From Candidatus Poribacteria bacterium (GTDB taxonomy: Bacteria > Poribacteria > WGA-4E > PCPOR2b): a stretch of DNA of 64,000 bases. The notes under the pieces were generated by a model. It did not search any database. It was not told where the DNA came from and was given only the letters and a program-made list of their open reading frames with translations. Positions 17,994-25,947 of the stretch are shown here, in pieces (positions within the stretch are counted from its first letter, which is position 1; every line of letters starts with the position of its first letter). The stretch is from NCBI GenBank assembly GCA_022822005.1, contig JAJECO010000097.1, positions 1 through 64,000 of the forward strand. Direction: 5' to 3'. The translations under genes were made by a program, and so were the position numbers.

Positions 17994-18091
17994 AACGTGA
18001 AACGTGAAGCGTGAGAAAAAACAACGCAAAGGTGCCAAGGCACAAGGACGCAAAAAAAACTTCCGCCTTAGCGACGTTGCGTCTTTGCGTT
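17994..18091 (+). repeat. Heptamer tandem repeats and long inverted repeat
   Basis: Three tandem heptamers AACGTGA, AACGTGA, AGCGTGA run from 17994 to 18014. They are followed by an inverted repeat AACGCAAAG (18023-18031) and CTTTGCGTT (18083-18091) with further GACGC/GCGTC pairing inside. It lies between the Kce-like gene and the thioesterase. The heptamers are the reverse complement of the repeats at 37788-37815. Confidence 0.8.
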
Positions 18092-18115
18092 AAATTTTCA
18101 GGAGGTTCTCGCCTG

Positions 18116-18991
18116 ATGGTACAGACAAAGGGTTCACAGGATTTCTTGGAGGGTGTTACGGAAGAGACTGTTGAGTGGCGGATGCTCAATATGGATTCCG
18201 AGTTAATCACAGCCAATCTGAGCCGCACAATCGGTCCCGGCATTCACAGTACCCTCGATCCTCATTGGAATTATAACGTCAAACGCGGTGACGGGGTTGT
18301 TCCGCTCAATAACATCTTGCGGTTTGAGACTTTTGGCGAACGCTGTCCATTGGGGACGAAGCTGCGACAGGAGACACGGCTACGACTGGTCACAACACGG
18401 GACGAGGACGGGAGTTTGAAACGCGGTCATTTGGCGATGAATTGCGAACTGTTCAACAAAGATGCCGACTCTCAGCGACGAATCGGATGCGCCGAATTTT
18501 GGATGGCGCTCACCCGTCCGCTTGCTCCCCCGGGTCAACATAGGCCAACCGATGTGCCGGAAGCGATCCGGTTCTTGAGGGAGCATGAACCGACCGAAAA
18601 CGATCTGGTCAGTCGGGATATCGAGTCATACCGCTGCGAGGCAGCCGATGATGGACGAGCCTTCCATAACACGATGCCGTTGGCCTTCCACATGGACCGG
18701 TCGGATATCTACCGTCACATTAACACGGCTGTGTACATGAACCAAGCGCAGGATTACCTTGCACTCCTGTATCATCAGAGCGGTGGGGATGCTGGACGGC
18801 TGCGGTTCCGCGAAATCACGATCTATTTTCGGAAACCCTTTGTGCCGGGACAGGCGGCGGAGGTGGAGTTAGATTTTGTCGAATATCCAGACCGTTTCCA
18901 CGGCGCTGTCCGCTTCTACCATGCTGACGGTGACGGGAGCAGAAGTGAGCGGATTTCTATGGCGATGGAAGCGCGAGGACCCCTACAGTGA
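18116..18991 (+). CDS. Acyl-ACP/acyl-CoA thioesterase-like hotdog protein
   Basis: The 291-residue product is long enough for two hotdog folds. The second half has DIYRHINTAVYMNQAQDYL, matching the thioesterase helix (H-x-N-x-x-Y), then REITIYFRKPFVPGQAAEVELDF and RISMAMEARG. The first half has VPLNNILRFETFGERCPLG and is more diverged. AGGAGG lies ten bases before the ATG at 18116; a longer frame from 18011 would cover repeat DNA and is rejected. Directly downstream of the BKACE gene, it may release CoA or ACP from the acyl product. A MaoC-type hydratase role cannot be excluded. Confidence 0.7.
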   Translation: MVQTKGSQDFLEGVTEETVEWRMLNMDSELITANLSRTIGPGIHSTLDPHWNYNVKRGDGVVPLNNILRFETFGERCPLGTKLRQETRLRLVTTRDEDGSLKRGHLAMNCELFNKDADSQRRIGCAEFWMALTRPLAPPGQHRPTDVPEAIRFLREHEPTENDLVSRDIESYRCEAADDGRAFHNTMPLAFHMDRSDIYRHINTAVYMNQAQDYLALLYHQSGGDAGRLRFREITIYFRKPFVPGQAAEVELDFVEYPDRFHGAVRFYHADGDGSRSERISMAMEARGPLQ

Positions 18992-19064
18992 CGACCAACT
19001 ACAGCAACACAGCACACATGAATCTATTCTTACACAGCGGCACAGAGGATACCGAGTTTTTTTT

Positions 19065-19096
19065 GTTCATTAGTTCATTGGTTCACTGGTTCATTA
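19065..19096 (+). repeat. Four tandem octamers GTTCAYTR
   Basis: GTTCATTA, GTTCATTG, GTTCACTG and GTTCATTA are arranged head to tail without gaps, 63 bases before the GMC oxidoreductase. It belongs to a scattered family of 7-mer and 8-mer tandem repeats found only in intergenic DNA here. Confidence 0.85.
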
Positions 19097-19158
19097 ATTA
19101 ACCGATGTACTAACATTGTTTCTGTGTTTTCCGTGATCATAGATTGAGGAGAAGACCA

Positions 19159-20718
19159 ATGAGGTACGACACCATTATCGTCGGAGCGGGCGCGGCTGGG
19201 GCGATACTTGCGGCCCGGCTCACCGAGGATCCGGGGCGATCTGTCCTGTTACTGGAGGCGGGTCCTGACTTTCCAGAGGTTGATCAACTGCCGGAGGAGA
19301 TCAAGTACGGTTATGGACGCGACCGCAACATCTGGGCGCGAGCTTTTGGGCGTCCGACCAAATTCGGTTGGGGTTACACCGCCCGTGCTACCGATAGGAC
19401 ACCCACTATGTTTGTCCCACGCGGCAAGATCGTTGGCGGGTCAACCGCGGTGAACGCGCAGATTTTCCTCCGCGGTGTGCCCGAAGACTACGACAGTTGG
19501 GCTTCCTTGGGCAACGACAAATGGAGTTACGAGGAGCTGCTCCCTTGCTTCCGTAGAAACGAGGCGGATCCCGACTATAGCGATTCCTACCACGGGAACA
19601 CGGGTCCCATCCGCGCTCGGCGGCACACATACGAGGAGTTGAATCCCGAACAGGCGGCTTTCTACGATGCTGCTCTGGCTGCTGGATATCCGGATTGTCC
19701 CGACCACAACGACCCGGATTCTACGGGGGTCGGTACGCTCGCGCTCAATAATCCGGACGGCATTCGGTGGAGCACGACTATCGGCTACCTAAACCCGGCG
19801 CGTCATCGCTTGAACCTCACGATTAAAGCGGGCTGCTTGGTGCACCGTCTCCTCTTTGAGGGCAAACGCGCGGTTGGTGTCCGGGTGGAGAGCGGCGGCG
19901 AGATGTTCGATGTCTACGGCGAGGAGATCGTTCTATCCGGCGGTTCTATCGGTTCGCCGCATACCCTCATGCTTTCGGGTATCGGACCCGCCGATCACCT
20001 CAAGACGGTTGGCATTCCTGTGACCCACGACCTACCGGGCGTTGGACAGAATCTGAGAGACCATCCGCAGGTGTCGGTAACCTTGCGGGTAAAAGAGGAA
20101 TTTCTGCCTGATGGCACGGAACCGCGATTGCAGATCGGGCTTCGCTATACAGCGCAGGGTTCCGACCTACGCAATGATATGTTTCTGCTTCCGACCGCTT
20201 TCGCCACCGAGGAGGGGTATCTTGTCGAATCCCACTCTGTGCCTTTGGGATTTCACGTCGCTGCTTGTATATACTTAGCCGTTGGCGCGGGCGAAATTCG
20301 GCTCGCTTCTTCCGATCCGCATCAACAACCCGCCTTGGATTATAACTACCTGACAGAATCCTTTGACCGCGAACGGCTGCGCGAGTCTGTGCGTATTATC
20401 ATTGATCTGCTCGAACACGATGCGTTCAGAAAATTGATTGCGGAACGGCTTGCGCCGACGGACGCTGATTTAGCGACGGACAAAGCCTTGGACGAATGGT
20501 TGCTGCGACAGGTGAGCACCAGTCACCACATCTCATCGACGTGCAAAATGGGACCGGACTCTGACCCGATGGCGGTGGTTGATCAGTACGGCAAAGTCTA
20601 CGGTGTCGAGGGGCTGCGGGTGGCAGATGCTTCAATTATGCCCGACTGCATCCGCGCCAATACCAACGTGACGACTATGGTCATCGGAGAGCATATCTCG
20701 GACTTTATGATGGAGTGA
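19159..20718 (+). CDS. GMC-family FAD-dependent oxidoreductase
   Basis: GMC enzymes oxidise alcohols such as choline, glucose or polyethylene glycol using FAD. The 519-residue product has the dinucleotide fold VGAGAAG (residues 8-14), LLEAGPDFPE for ribose binding, the GMC block PRGKIVGGSTAVNAQIFLRG, LSGGSIGSPHTLMLSGIG, and the active-site His pair near 456-457 (SHHISSTCKMG) with an Asn near 503 (ANTNVTTM). GAGGAG lies upstream of the ATG at 19159. No signal peptide or betB/betI neighbours are present, so choline oxidation is not implied. It ends the plus-strand metabolic block. Confidence 0.92.
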   Translation: MRYDTIIVGAGAAGAILAARLTEDPGRSVLLLEAGPDFPEVDQLPEEIKYGYGRDRNIWARAFGRPTKFGWGYTARATDRTPTMFVPRGKIVGGSTAVNAQIFLRGVPEDYDSWASLGNDKWSYEELLPCFRRNEADPDYSDSYHGNTGPIRARRHTYEELNPEQAAFYDAALAAGYPDCPDHNDPDSTGVGTLALNNPDGIRWSTTIGYLNPARHRLNLTIKAGCLVHRLLFEGKRAVGVRVESGGEMFDVYGEEIVLSGGSIGSPHTLMLSGIGPADHLKTVGIPVTHDLPGVGQNLRDHPQVSVTLRVKEEFLPDGTEPRLQIGLRYTAQGSDLRNDMFLLPTAFATEEGYLVESHSVPLGFHVAACIYLAVGAGEIRLASSDPHQQPALDYNYLTESFDRERLRESVRIIIDLLEHDAFRKLIAERLAPTDADLATDKALDEWLLRQVSTSHHISSTCKMGPDSDPMAVVDQYGKVYGVEGLRVADASIMPDCIRANTNVTTMVIGEHISDFMME

Positions 20719-20744
20719 GAAAACCAGAAAGCGCAAAGACTGAA

Positions 20745-20776
20745 AGTGAGAGAGTGTGAGAGTGGGAAAGTGAGCA
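20745..20776 (+). repeat. Four tandem octamers AGTGNGNN
   Basis: AGTGAGAG, AGTGTGAG, AGTGGGAA and AGTGAGCA are contiguous in the gap between the convergent GMC and MFS genes. No terminator-like stem is seen, so the repeat occupies the only space available for one. Confidence 0.75.
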
Positions 20777-20801
20777 AAGAGAAAGACGTGTAACCGCTAT
20801 T

Positions 20802-22004
20802 CTATTTGCGTGGTCGAGAGGTTTCCGGTACCAACCAGAGAAAGATCGCGACCGCCATATACCCTACCCCTGCAAGAGCCACAGCGGAAAGCCCCAATCC
20901 CGACACATCTGCAATCTCACCGACGATCCATGGACCCGTTGCGTGACCGACATCACCGATGAGCCTCCAGACCGAAAGAAACTCGCCTGTGCCGTCCCGT
21001 GGGGCAAGGTCCGCCCCCGTCGTCATCATCGTTCCGGAACCGAGTCCGTTGCCGAGTCCCATCACAATGCCTGCAATCAGTAGGGTCAAGTAGCTACCTG
21101 TCAAAGGGACCATCGCCATCCCCGTTGCGAAAATGAAGAAACAGGGAACAATGGCGTATCTCCTGCCAAACCGATCCATGATAAATCCTGCCACCGGAAA
21201 CATCACCATATCAATAAATGACGAGAGACTGAAGATTAGCCCCACTGTCTGACGGTCTAACCCGATGACATCACGTCCGTAGAGAATAATGATGATTCGT
21301 CTACCCGCTCGGAGGGTTTGGACGCAGATTTGCCCCATTCCCGCTGTGAGTAATGCGCGGTAGTGTGTCTTCAATATGTCAACGAACTGTTTCAGGTGCA
21401 ATCGGCGGGGCCCTACGACTGAAGGACGTCTTGTTTCGTGGATGAAGAAGAGGCAGAATAGGAAATTAACTCCCATAATCGCTGCGCAGGCGAAGAATGG
21501 AGCGCTTAGACCGTAGTGCTTACCGATAAAGCCGCCAATCGCAGGCCCTAAGAAAGTGCCAATTCGACTGACGCCGCCGAACATTGCGAGTGATCTACCC
21601 CGTTCCTCAATCGGGACAGCATCCGTCAGATAGGTATATCGGGCAATGGTCCACAGGGCGCTGCCAATTCCCGCGATAAGTTGGTAGATAAGCAGTTCGA
21701 GGACGCTGTGGGCAAGTCCGACGCCGAGGGTGGAGAATCCTACCACGGCAGCACCGATTAACATTGACGATTTGCGTCCCGTCCGCTCGATTAGGATACC
21801 GGCGGGGACGTCCGCGATCAGGACACCGACGCCCTGCATACCGAGGACGAGTCCCATCAAGCTGTAGGAAGGGTTGAACGATTTTGCGTATTCGGGGAAG
21901 ATTGGGATGAGGATGCCGCCGCCGACGGAGAGCAGAAAGGCAGGAAAATAGATCGGCAGGATGAGCGATCGCCGCGTAAACGGTTGCTCTTGTGAGTTCT
22001 GCAT
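20802..22004 (-). CDS. Major facilitator superfamily transporter
   Basis: The 400-residue product has about twelve hydrophobic segments and resembles DHA1-type drug or metabolite exporters. MFS signature loops are visible: ADVPAGILIERTGRKSS between segments 2 and 3 and FIMDRFGRRY between segments 8 and 9. The chosen ATG at 22004 (MQNSQEQPF) starts 13 bases after the MetE-like gene ends. A longer frame from 22118 would overlap that gene and add a charged, non-membrane segment. The substrate is unknown; coupling to a methyltransferase-like enzyme suggests transport of a related small molecule, but this is only positional. Confidence 0.85.
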   Translation of the reverse strand: MQNSQEQPFTRRSLILPIYFPAFLLSVGGGILIPIFPEYAKSFNPSYSLMGLVLGMQGVGVLIADVPAGILIERTGRKSSMLIGAAVVGFSTLGVGLAHSVLELLIYQLIAGIGSALWTIARYTYLTDAVPIEERGRSLAMFGGVSRIGTFLGPAIGGFIGKHYGLSAPFFACAAIMGVNFLFCLFFIHETRRPSVVGPRRLHLKQFVDILKTHYRALLTAGMGQICVQTLRAGRRIIIILYGRDVIGLDRQTVGLIFSLSSFIDMVMFPVAGFIMDRFGRRYAIVPCFFIFATGMAMVPLTGSYLTLLIAGIVMGLGNGLGSGTMMTTGADLAPRDGTGEFLSVWRLIGDVGHATGPWIVGEIADVSGLGLSAVALAGVGYMAVAIFLWLVPETSRPRK

Positions 22005-22017
22005 AATCGAGTTGTCG

Positions 22018-23085
22018 CTATCCGTACCTTTCTCGAAGAATTTCTGCCGCTTTCGCCTCGTTTTTGAGTTTTTGGTATGCCTCGTCGATGGGGATTTCTG
22101 CAGCACTGCCGGGTGCAAATCCGCAGTCTGGGTTGAGGGTGATACGTTCGGGACTCAGGTGGCGCAGTGCGTTCTCAACGCGTGCAACGATCTCTTCGGG
22201 TGTGTCGATATGCTCGCCTCGACAGTCGACGCAGCCGAGCCCCACGGTCTTATCTTCGGGGATCTCCTGAAGCACGGCGAGATCGCCCGCGACTGGGATC
22301 GTGAACTCCATCAGGTACTGATCGACCTTGAGCCGTTTGAGGTAGGGTAGGATCGGCTCGTACCCCCCTTCGCCGATCCAGCCGTCACGTCCCTTATTGC
22401 GCCGACAGAGATGGATAGCAATCTGAATCCCGTCAACACCATCAATAATCTGGTTCAGGAGATCGACGCACAGGTCCATCTCGCGATCGGGATTTTCGTA
22501 ACTTGAACGGACGGACTGATCGACGAATAGGCATAGATGCGGGTCATCAAACTGGGCGACGGTCGCTCCGGCATCCCTGATAGCGATGAGTTCGGTTCGT
22601 AAGATATCGACAAGATCATACATGAACGATTCGCGGGTTGGGTAGGCGTCCCTCGATTTTTCCGGGTCCCACATCCGTTGTCCCAACAGATATGGGGACG
22701 GGAGACATACCTTTGTCAGTCGATCGGTGTGCTGCTGCAGAAATGCTGCCTCTGCCGCGATAACCCCCGGTTGCTTGAGGCGTATTTTATCGACTGCGGT
22801 TGTCCAGTGCATTCCCTCGTGCATACTCAGCTCGAATCCGCTTGCGATGTCCGCAATTACGCCGATGTAGGACCGTCGCCGCCATTCGCCGTCGGAGATG
22901 ATGTCGATCCCAGCGGCTTCCTGCACTGCAATGATGTATCGCACGGCGGCGTCCATCTCTTTTTCTGTTTCGGCTTCGGAGCGTTGTGGTTCGTTTTCTA
23001 ACGCAAGTAAATCGCGAACAAAATCAGACCGTGGCATGCTGCCCACGACTGTGGTTGGGAATAGGGGAAGTTTTTGATTTGGCAT
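22018..23085 (-). CDS. MetE-like cobalamin-independent methyltransferase family protein
   Basis: The 355-residue product corresponds to the C-terminal catalytic barrel of MetE and its single-domain relatives in the UROD/MetE superfamily. All four zinc-site residues can be placed: His225 and Cys227 (AIHLCRRN), Glu260 (YLMEF) and Cys321 (LNPDCGF). TTVVGSMPRSD near residue 11 is the usual start and SDGEWRRRSY follows. It lacks the N-terminal folate-binding duplicate barrel, so the methyl donor need not be methyltetrahydrofolate; thiol methyl or alkyl transfer or cleavage is equally possible. It is coupled to the MFS gene. Confidence 0.87.
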   Translation of the reverse strand: MPNQKLPLFPTTVVGSMPRSDFVRDLLALENEPQRSEAETEKEMDAAVRYIIAVQEAAGIDIISDGEWRRRSYIGVIADIASGFELSMHEGMHWTTAVDKIRLKQPGVIAAEAAFLQQHTDRLTKVCLPSPYLLGQRMWDPEKSRDAYPTRESFMYDLVDILRTELIAIRDAGATVAQFDDPHLCLFVDQSVRSSYENPDREMDLCVDLLNQIIDGVDGIQIAIHLCRRNKGRDGWIGEGGYEPILPYLKRLKVDQYLMEFTIPVAGDLAVLQEIPEDKTVGLGCVDCRGEHIDTPEEIVARVENALRHLSPERITLNPDCGFAPGSAAEIPIDEAYQKLKNEAKAAEILRERYG

Positions 23086-23095
23086 AGAATATGTT

Positions 23096-23119
23096 AGGTC
23101 ATTAGTTCATTTGTACATT
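23096..23119 (+). repeat. Three tandem octamers NGNTCATT type
   Basis: AGGTCATT, AGTTCATT and TGTACATT run contiguously upstream of the MetE-like gene. They are close relatives of the GTTCATTA octamers at 19065. Confidence 0.7.
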
Positions 23120-23144
23120 AATTGGTATAACGCGCTTTACGCTG

Positions 23145-23678
23145 TCATGAGAGCGCGTTCTCATAGCCTGCGTAGGTTGCATCGTCAAAGAGAACGAAAC
23201 GGACCTCTTCGATCCCATCGTGCGTTTCCAGGAATTCCTTCACCGCGTTGAGAGCGGTGGTTGCGGCTTTATCAATCGGGTAGCCGTAGATGCCTGTACT
23301 GATTGATGGGAACGCAACTGTCTTGATGCCGCCCTCAAGTGCGAGGCTTAAACTCTCTCGATAACAACTGGCGAGGAGGTTGGGTTCGCCGGCGTTTCCG
23401 CCCCGCCAGATCGGTCCCACAGTGTGGATGACATGCTTCGCGGGCAGGTCTCCCCCTGTTGTGATCACAGCACTTCCTGTCGGGCAACCGCCCTGCTCGG
23501 CGCGGATCTCGTTGCATTCTGCCATGATCGCTGGTCCTCCGGCACGGTGGATTGCGCCATCGACACCGCCGCCTCCCATGAGTTGTTCGTTCGCAGCGTT
23601 GACGATTGCATCAACACCTTCTTTGGTGATATCTCCTTGTACGAGGGTGAGGGTCGCTTGGTTAATTTTGGTTTGCAT
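23145..23678 (-). CDS. Macrodomain protein, probable ADP-ribose hydrolase
   Basis: Macrodomains bind ADP-ribose and in the MacroD/YmdB group remove it from proteins or from O-acetyl-ADP-ribose. The 177-residue product has LVQGDITKEGVDAIVNAANEQL (residues 12-33), the glycine loop GGGGVDGAIHRAGG (35-48), VITTGGDLPAKHVIHTVGP, and the phosphate loop SISTGIYGYP. GGAGGA lies directly before the ATG at 23678; a start at 23726 is rejected. It is flanked by 7-mer and 8-mer repeat clusters and is not obviously part of a phage-defence cluster. Confidence 0.93.
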   Translation of the reverse strand: MQTKINQATLTLVQGDITKEGVDAIVNAANEQLMGGGGVDGAIHRAGGPAIMAECNEIRAEQGGCPTGSAVITTGGDLPAKHVIHTVGPIWRGGNAGEPNLLASCYRESLSLALEGGIKTVAFPSISTGIYGYPIDKAATTALNAVKEFLETHDGIEEVRFVLFDDATYAGYENALS

Positions 23679-23699
23679 AGGTTCCTCCGAAAGAATAAT

Positions 23700-23775
23700 G
23701 CGTAATCCGTAATGCGTAAGAAACAATTATGGAGAGACTAACAATGTTTTCCCTACGTATTACTCGTTACGAGAC
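23700..23775 (+). repeat. Heptamer repeats GCGTAAT with imperfect inverted partner
   Basis: GCGTAAT, CCGTAAT and GCGTAAG are tandem at 23700-23720. About 35 bases later the roughly inverted string CTACGTATTACTCGTTACGAG-like region (23754-23774) can pair imperfectly with it. The cluster separates hydantoinase A from the macrodomain gene. Confidence 0.65.
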
Positions 23776-23784
23776 GCTTCCATA

Positions 23785-25947
23785 TCATTCAGTTACGGGA
23801 CTCATAAGGATATTTCCTTCGCTATCCAGATATCCGCGATAGTCAGGTGGAACGACGATGGTAGAATCGTATTCGTCAATAAGCAGGGGACCGGTTGTGC
23901 CTTCGTCTCCCAGATCGTGACGCGAGATGACGGGGGTATCGATTGTTCCCCACGATGTGCCGAAGTAAGCCTCCCGCCTTGCTGCGCGTGCGCCGAGACG
24001 TTCCGCCGGATTGAGGGTGCCTTGTTGGCCGCGTATACCCGCCTGCCCGATCAGCCGGACCGCTACAACTTCGACTGGATTGTCCGGATCGGATCGGTGT
24101 CCATAGAGCCGTTCATGCTCTGTCTCAAAGGTTGTGTGCAACGTCCCCACTGTTGTTTCGGTGAAGTTCTCATCGGCTACTGCGATACGGATTTCTGATG
24201 CCTGACCCTTAAAACGGATGTCTACGCTGCAACTCAGCGTCACTTGATCGGCGAGATAGCCTTCGGTCTCGAATTGGGTGAGCATATTACGTTGCATCTC
24301 CCCTTTGATTTGTTCCAAAGCTGTTGCGTTGAGCGTTTCGCCGGAGAGAAGACAACTCCGGACATCGTGGTGTTCGACGCCGGAGAAGAGTAGACCGAGG
24401 GTGCTGAATAGACCGGGCAGCGGCGGCACAATAACTTGGCGGATCAAGAGTTCTTTTGCCAGCCCCGCTGCGTGGATTGGACCAGAGCCGCCAAACGCCA
24501 TCAGGACGAACTCCCGTGGATCGCGTCCACGCTCGGTAGAAACAGCGCGTAGTGCCCTCATGGTGCGGGCATTGGCGATCCGGTGAACCCCCTCTGCTGC
24601 TTCAAGCAGGTCCATTCCGAGGGGCACGGCGATCTGATCGTGTATCGCTCGGCGTGCGGATTCGATATCGATGCTGACTTCGCCGTCAGCCAATTCGCCG
24701 GGACGGATATAACCTAACACGACGTTGGCATCGGTGACAGTCGGTTCTGTCCCTCCACGTTGATAGCAGGCGGGACCCGGGACAGCACCGGCGCTGCGGG
24801 GACCGACGTGCAGACCGCCCGCGCCGTCCAGATACGCGATGCTGCCGCCGCCGGATCCAACTTCGGCGATATCGATACTCGGCGCACGGATAAGTTCACC
24901 GCCCCCACCGACAAGTCGGTTTCCTGCCGAAATCGATGCGCCAACCTCATATTCTGGACTATAGGCGACTGCGCCATCTTCAATCATTGACGCTTTGGCG
25001 GTGGTGCCTCCCATGTCGAGTGTGATGAGGTTATCCGTTCCCAAGCGCTGTGCCGTGAATCCGGCTGCTAACACACCGGCAGCCGGTCCTGATTCCAAGA
25101 CAAAGACCGGTAGTTGTGCAGCGTCCGCCTCTGGCGTTAAGCCGCCCGCTGATTGCATCATCAGCAACGGTCCCTCAATCCCCATTTCTTGTAAACCGCT
25201 ACGCATCGCGTTCAGGTAACGCTGCATGACCGGACGAACATAAGCGTTGACAACGGTGGTGGCGGTGCGTTCATACTCTTTACGTTCCGGGAGGACTTCG
25301 GAAGAGAGCGAAACGGGGACATCTGGTAACTCTGTTCGCAGAAAATCACCGACGATATTCTCGTGTTGCGGGAAGGCGTAGGCGTGGAGGGTACAGACCG
25401 CTACAGATTCGACCGCCTCTTTCTCCAACGTCTCCTTAAGACGCCACAGTTCTGACTCCGATAGCGGGGTCAGAATCTCGCCGGACGCAGAGATCCGTTC
25501 TGTGAGTTCAAAGCGCAGATAGCGTTCGACAAGTGCTTCCGGTTTTTCAAAGAACAGATCGTACATCTGGGGTGCACGGATGCGCCGCAGTTCGAGGACA
25601 TCTCGGAAGCCTTTGGTGGTGATCAGTGCGGTTTTTGCGCCCCGTTTTTCCAGAACGGCGTTGGTTGCCACCGTGGTGCCGTGTGCGACTTCGCTGACAG
25701 TTGTTCCTAACCCCCCTGTCAAGTCCCGATTCATCGGGATTGTCTTTCCCCCCTTGTCAGGGGGGGTGGCGTCGGTTGTGTTTAACAGATGCTCGATTGC
25801 GTTTAACACCGCTTGCTCGAAGTTGGGAGGTGTAGAAGGGACTTTATGGGTCCAGAGATTTCCGTTGGCGTCGATCAGGACGACATCGGTGAAGGTGCCG
25901 CCGACATCCGCACCGATTCGCATTGTGTTTTGATTGGTTGTCGTCAT
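23785..25947 (-). CDS. Hydantoinase A / N-methylhydantoinase A family protein
   Basis: HyuA-type enzymes carry an actin-like ATPase core and open hydantoin or oxoproline rings with ATP. The 720-residue product has RIGADVGGTFTDVVLID (10-26), HGTTVATNAVLEKRGA (near 89-104), FVLESGPAAGV, LDMGGTTAK and GGGSIAYLDGAG. The ATG overlaps the CocE stop codon in an ATGA, so the genes are coupled. No hyuB partner follows; a repeat cluster and the macrodomain gene come next. Residues 59-83 (25 aa) are encoded by a palindromic DNA element inserted in frame, absent from the usual family alignment between LLNTT and VSEVAHG. Substrate unknown. Confidence 0.9.
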   Translation of the reverse strand: MTTTNQNTMRIGADVGGTFTDVVLIDANGNLWTHKVPSTPPNFEQAVLNAIEHLLNTTDATPPDKGGKTIPMNRDLTGGLGTTVSEVAHGTTVATNAVLEKRGAKTALITTKGFRDVLELRRIRAPQMYDLFFEKPEALVERYLRFELTERISASGEILTPLSESELWRLKETLEKEAVESVAVCTLHAYAFPQHENIVGDFLRTELPDVPVSLSSEVLPERKEYERTATTVVNAYVRPVMQRYLNAMRSGLQEMGIEGPLLMMQSAGGLTPEADAAQLPVFVLESGPAAGVLAAGFTAQRLGTDNLITLDMGGTTAKASMIEDGAVAYSPEYEVGASISAGNRLVGGGGELIRAPSIDIAEVGSGGGSIAYLDGAGGLHVGPRSAGAVPGPACYQRGGTEPTVTDANVVLGYIRPGELADGEVSIDIESARRAIHDQIAVPLGMDLLEAAEGVHRIANARTMRALRAVSTERGRDPREFVLMAFGGSGPIHAAGLAKELLIRQVIVPPLPGLFSTLGLLFSGVEHHDVRSCLLSGETLNATALEQIKGEMQRNMLTQFETEGYLADQVTLSCSVDIRFKGQASEIRIAVADENFTETTVGTLHTTFETEHERLYGHRSDPDNPVEVVAVRLIGQAGIRGQQGTLNPAERLGARAARREAYFGTSWGTIDTPVISRHDLGDEGTTGPLLIDEYDSTIVVPPDYRGYLDSEGNILMSPVTE
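25705..25774. repeat. In-frame palindromic element inside hyuA
   Basis: A 70-base insert contains TCCCGAT-TC-ATCGGGA (25724-25739) and CCCCCC-TTGTCA-GGGGGG (from 25748). It is flanked by GTTGT at 25700-25704 and 25775-25779, a possible 5-bp target duplication. Insert plus one duplicate is 75 bases, exactly 25 codons, so the host frame survives. The 17-mer CCCCCCTTGTCAGGGGG recurs at 59702-59718 in intergenic DNA. Confidence 0.75.

Noticed and set aside
23785-25947. Complete hyuAB hydantoinase operon
   Set aside because: Only hyuA is present; the next gene downstream is a macrodomain protein, not hyuB.
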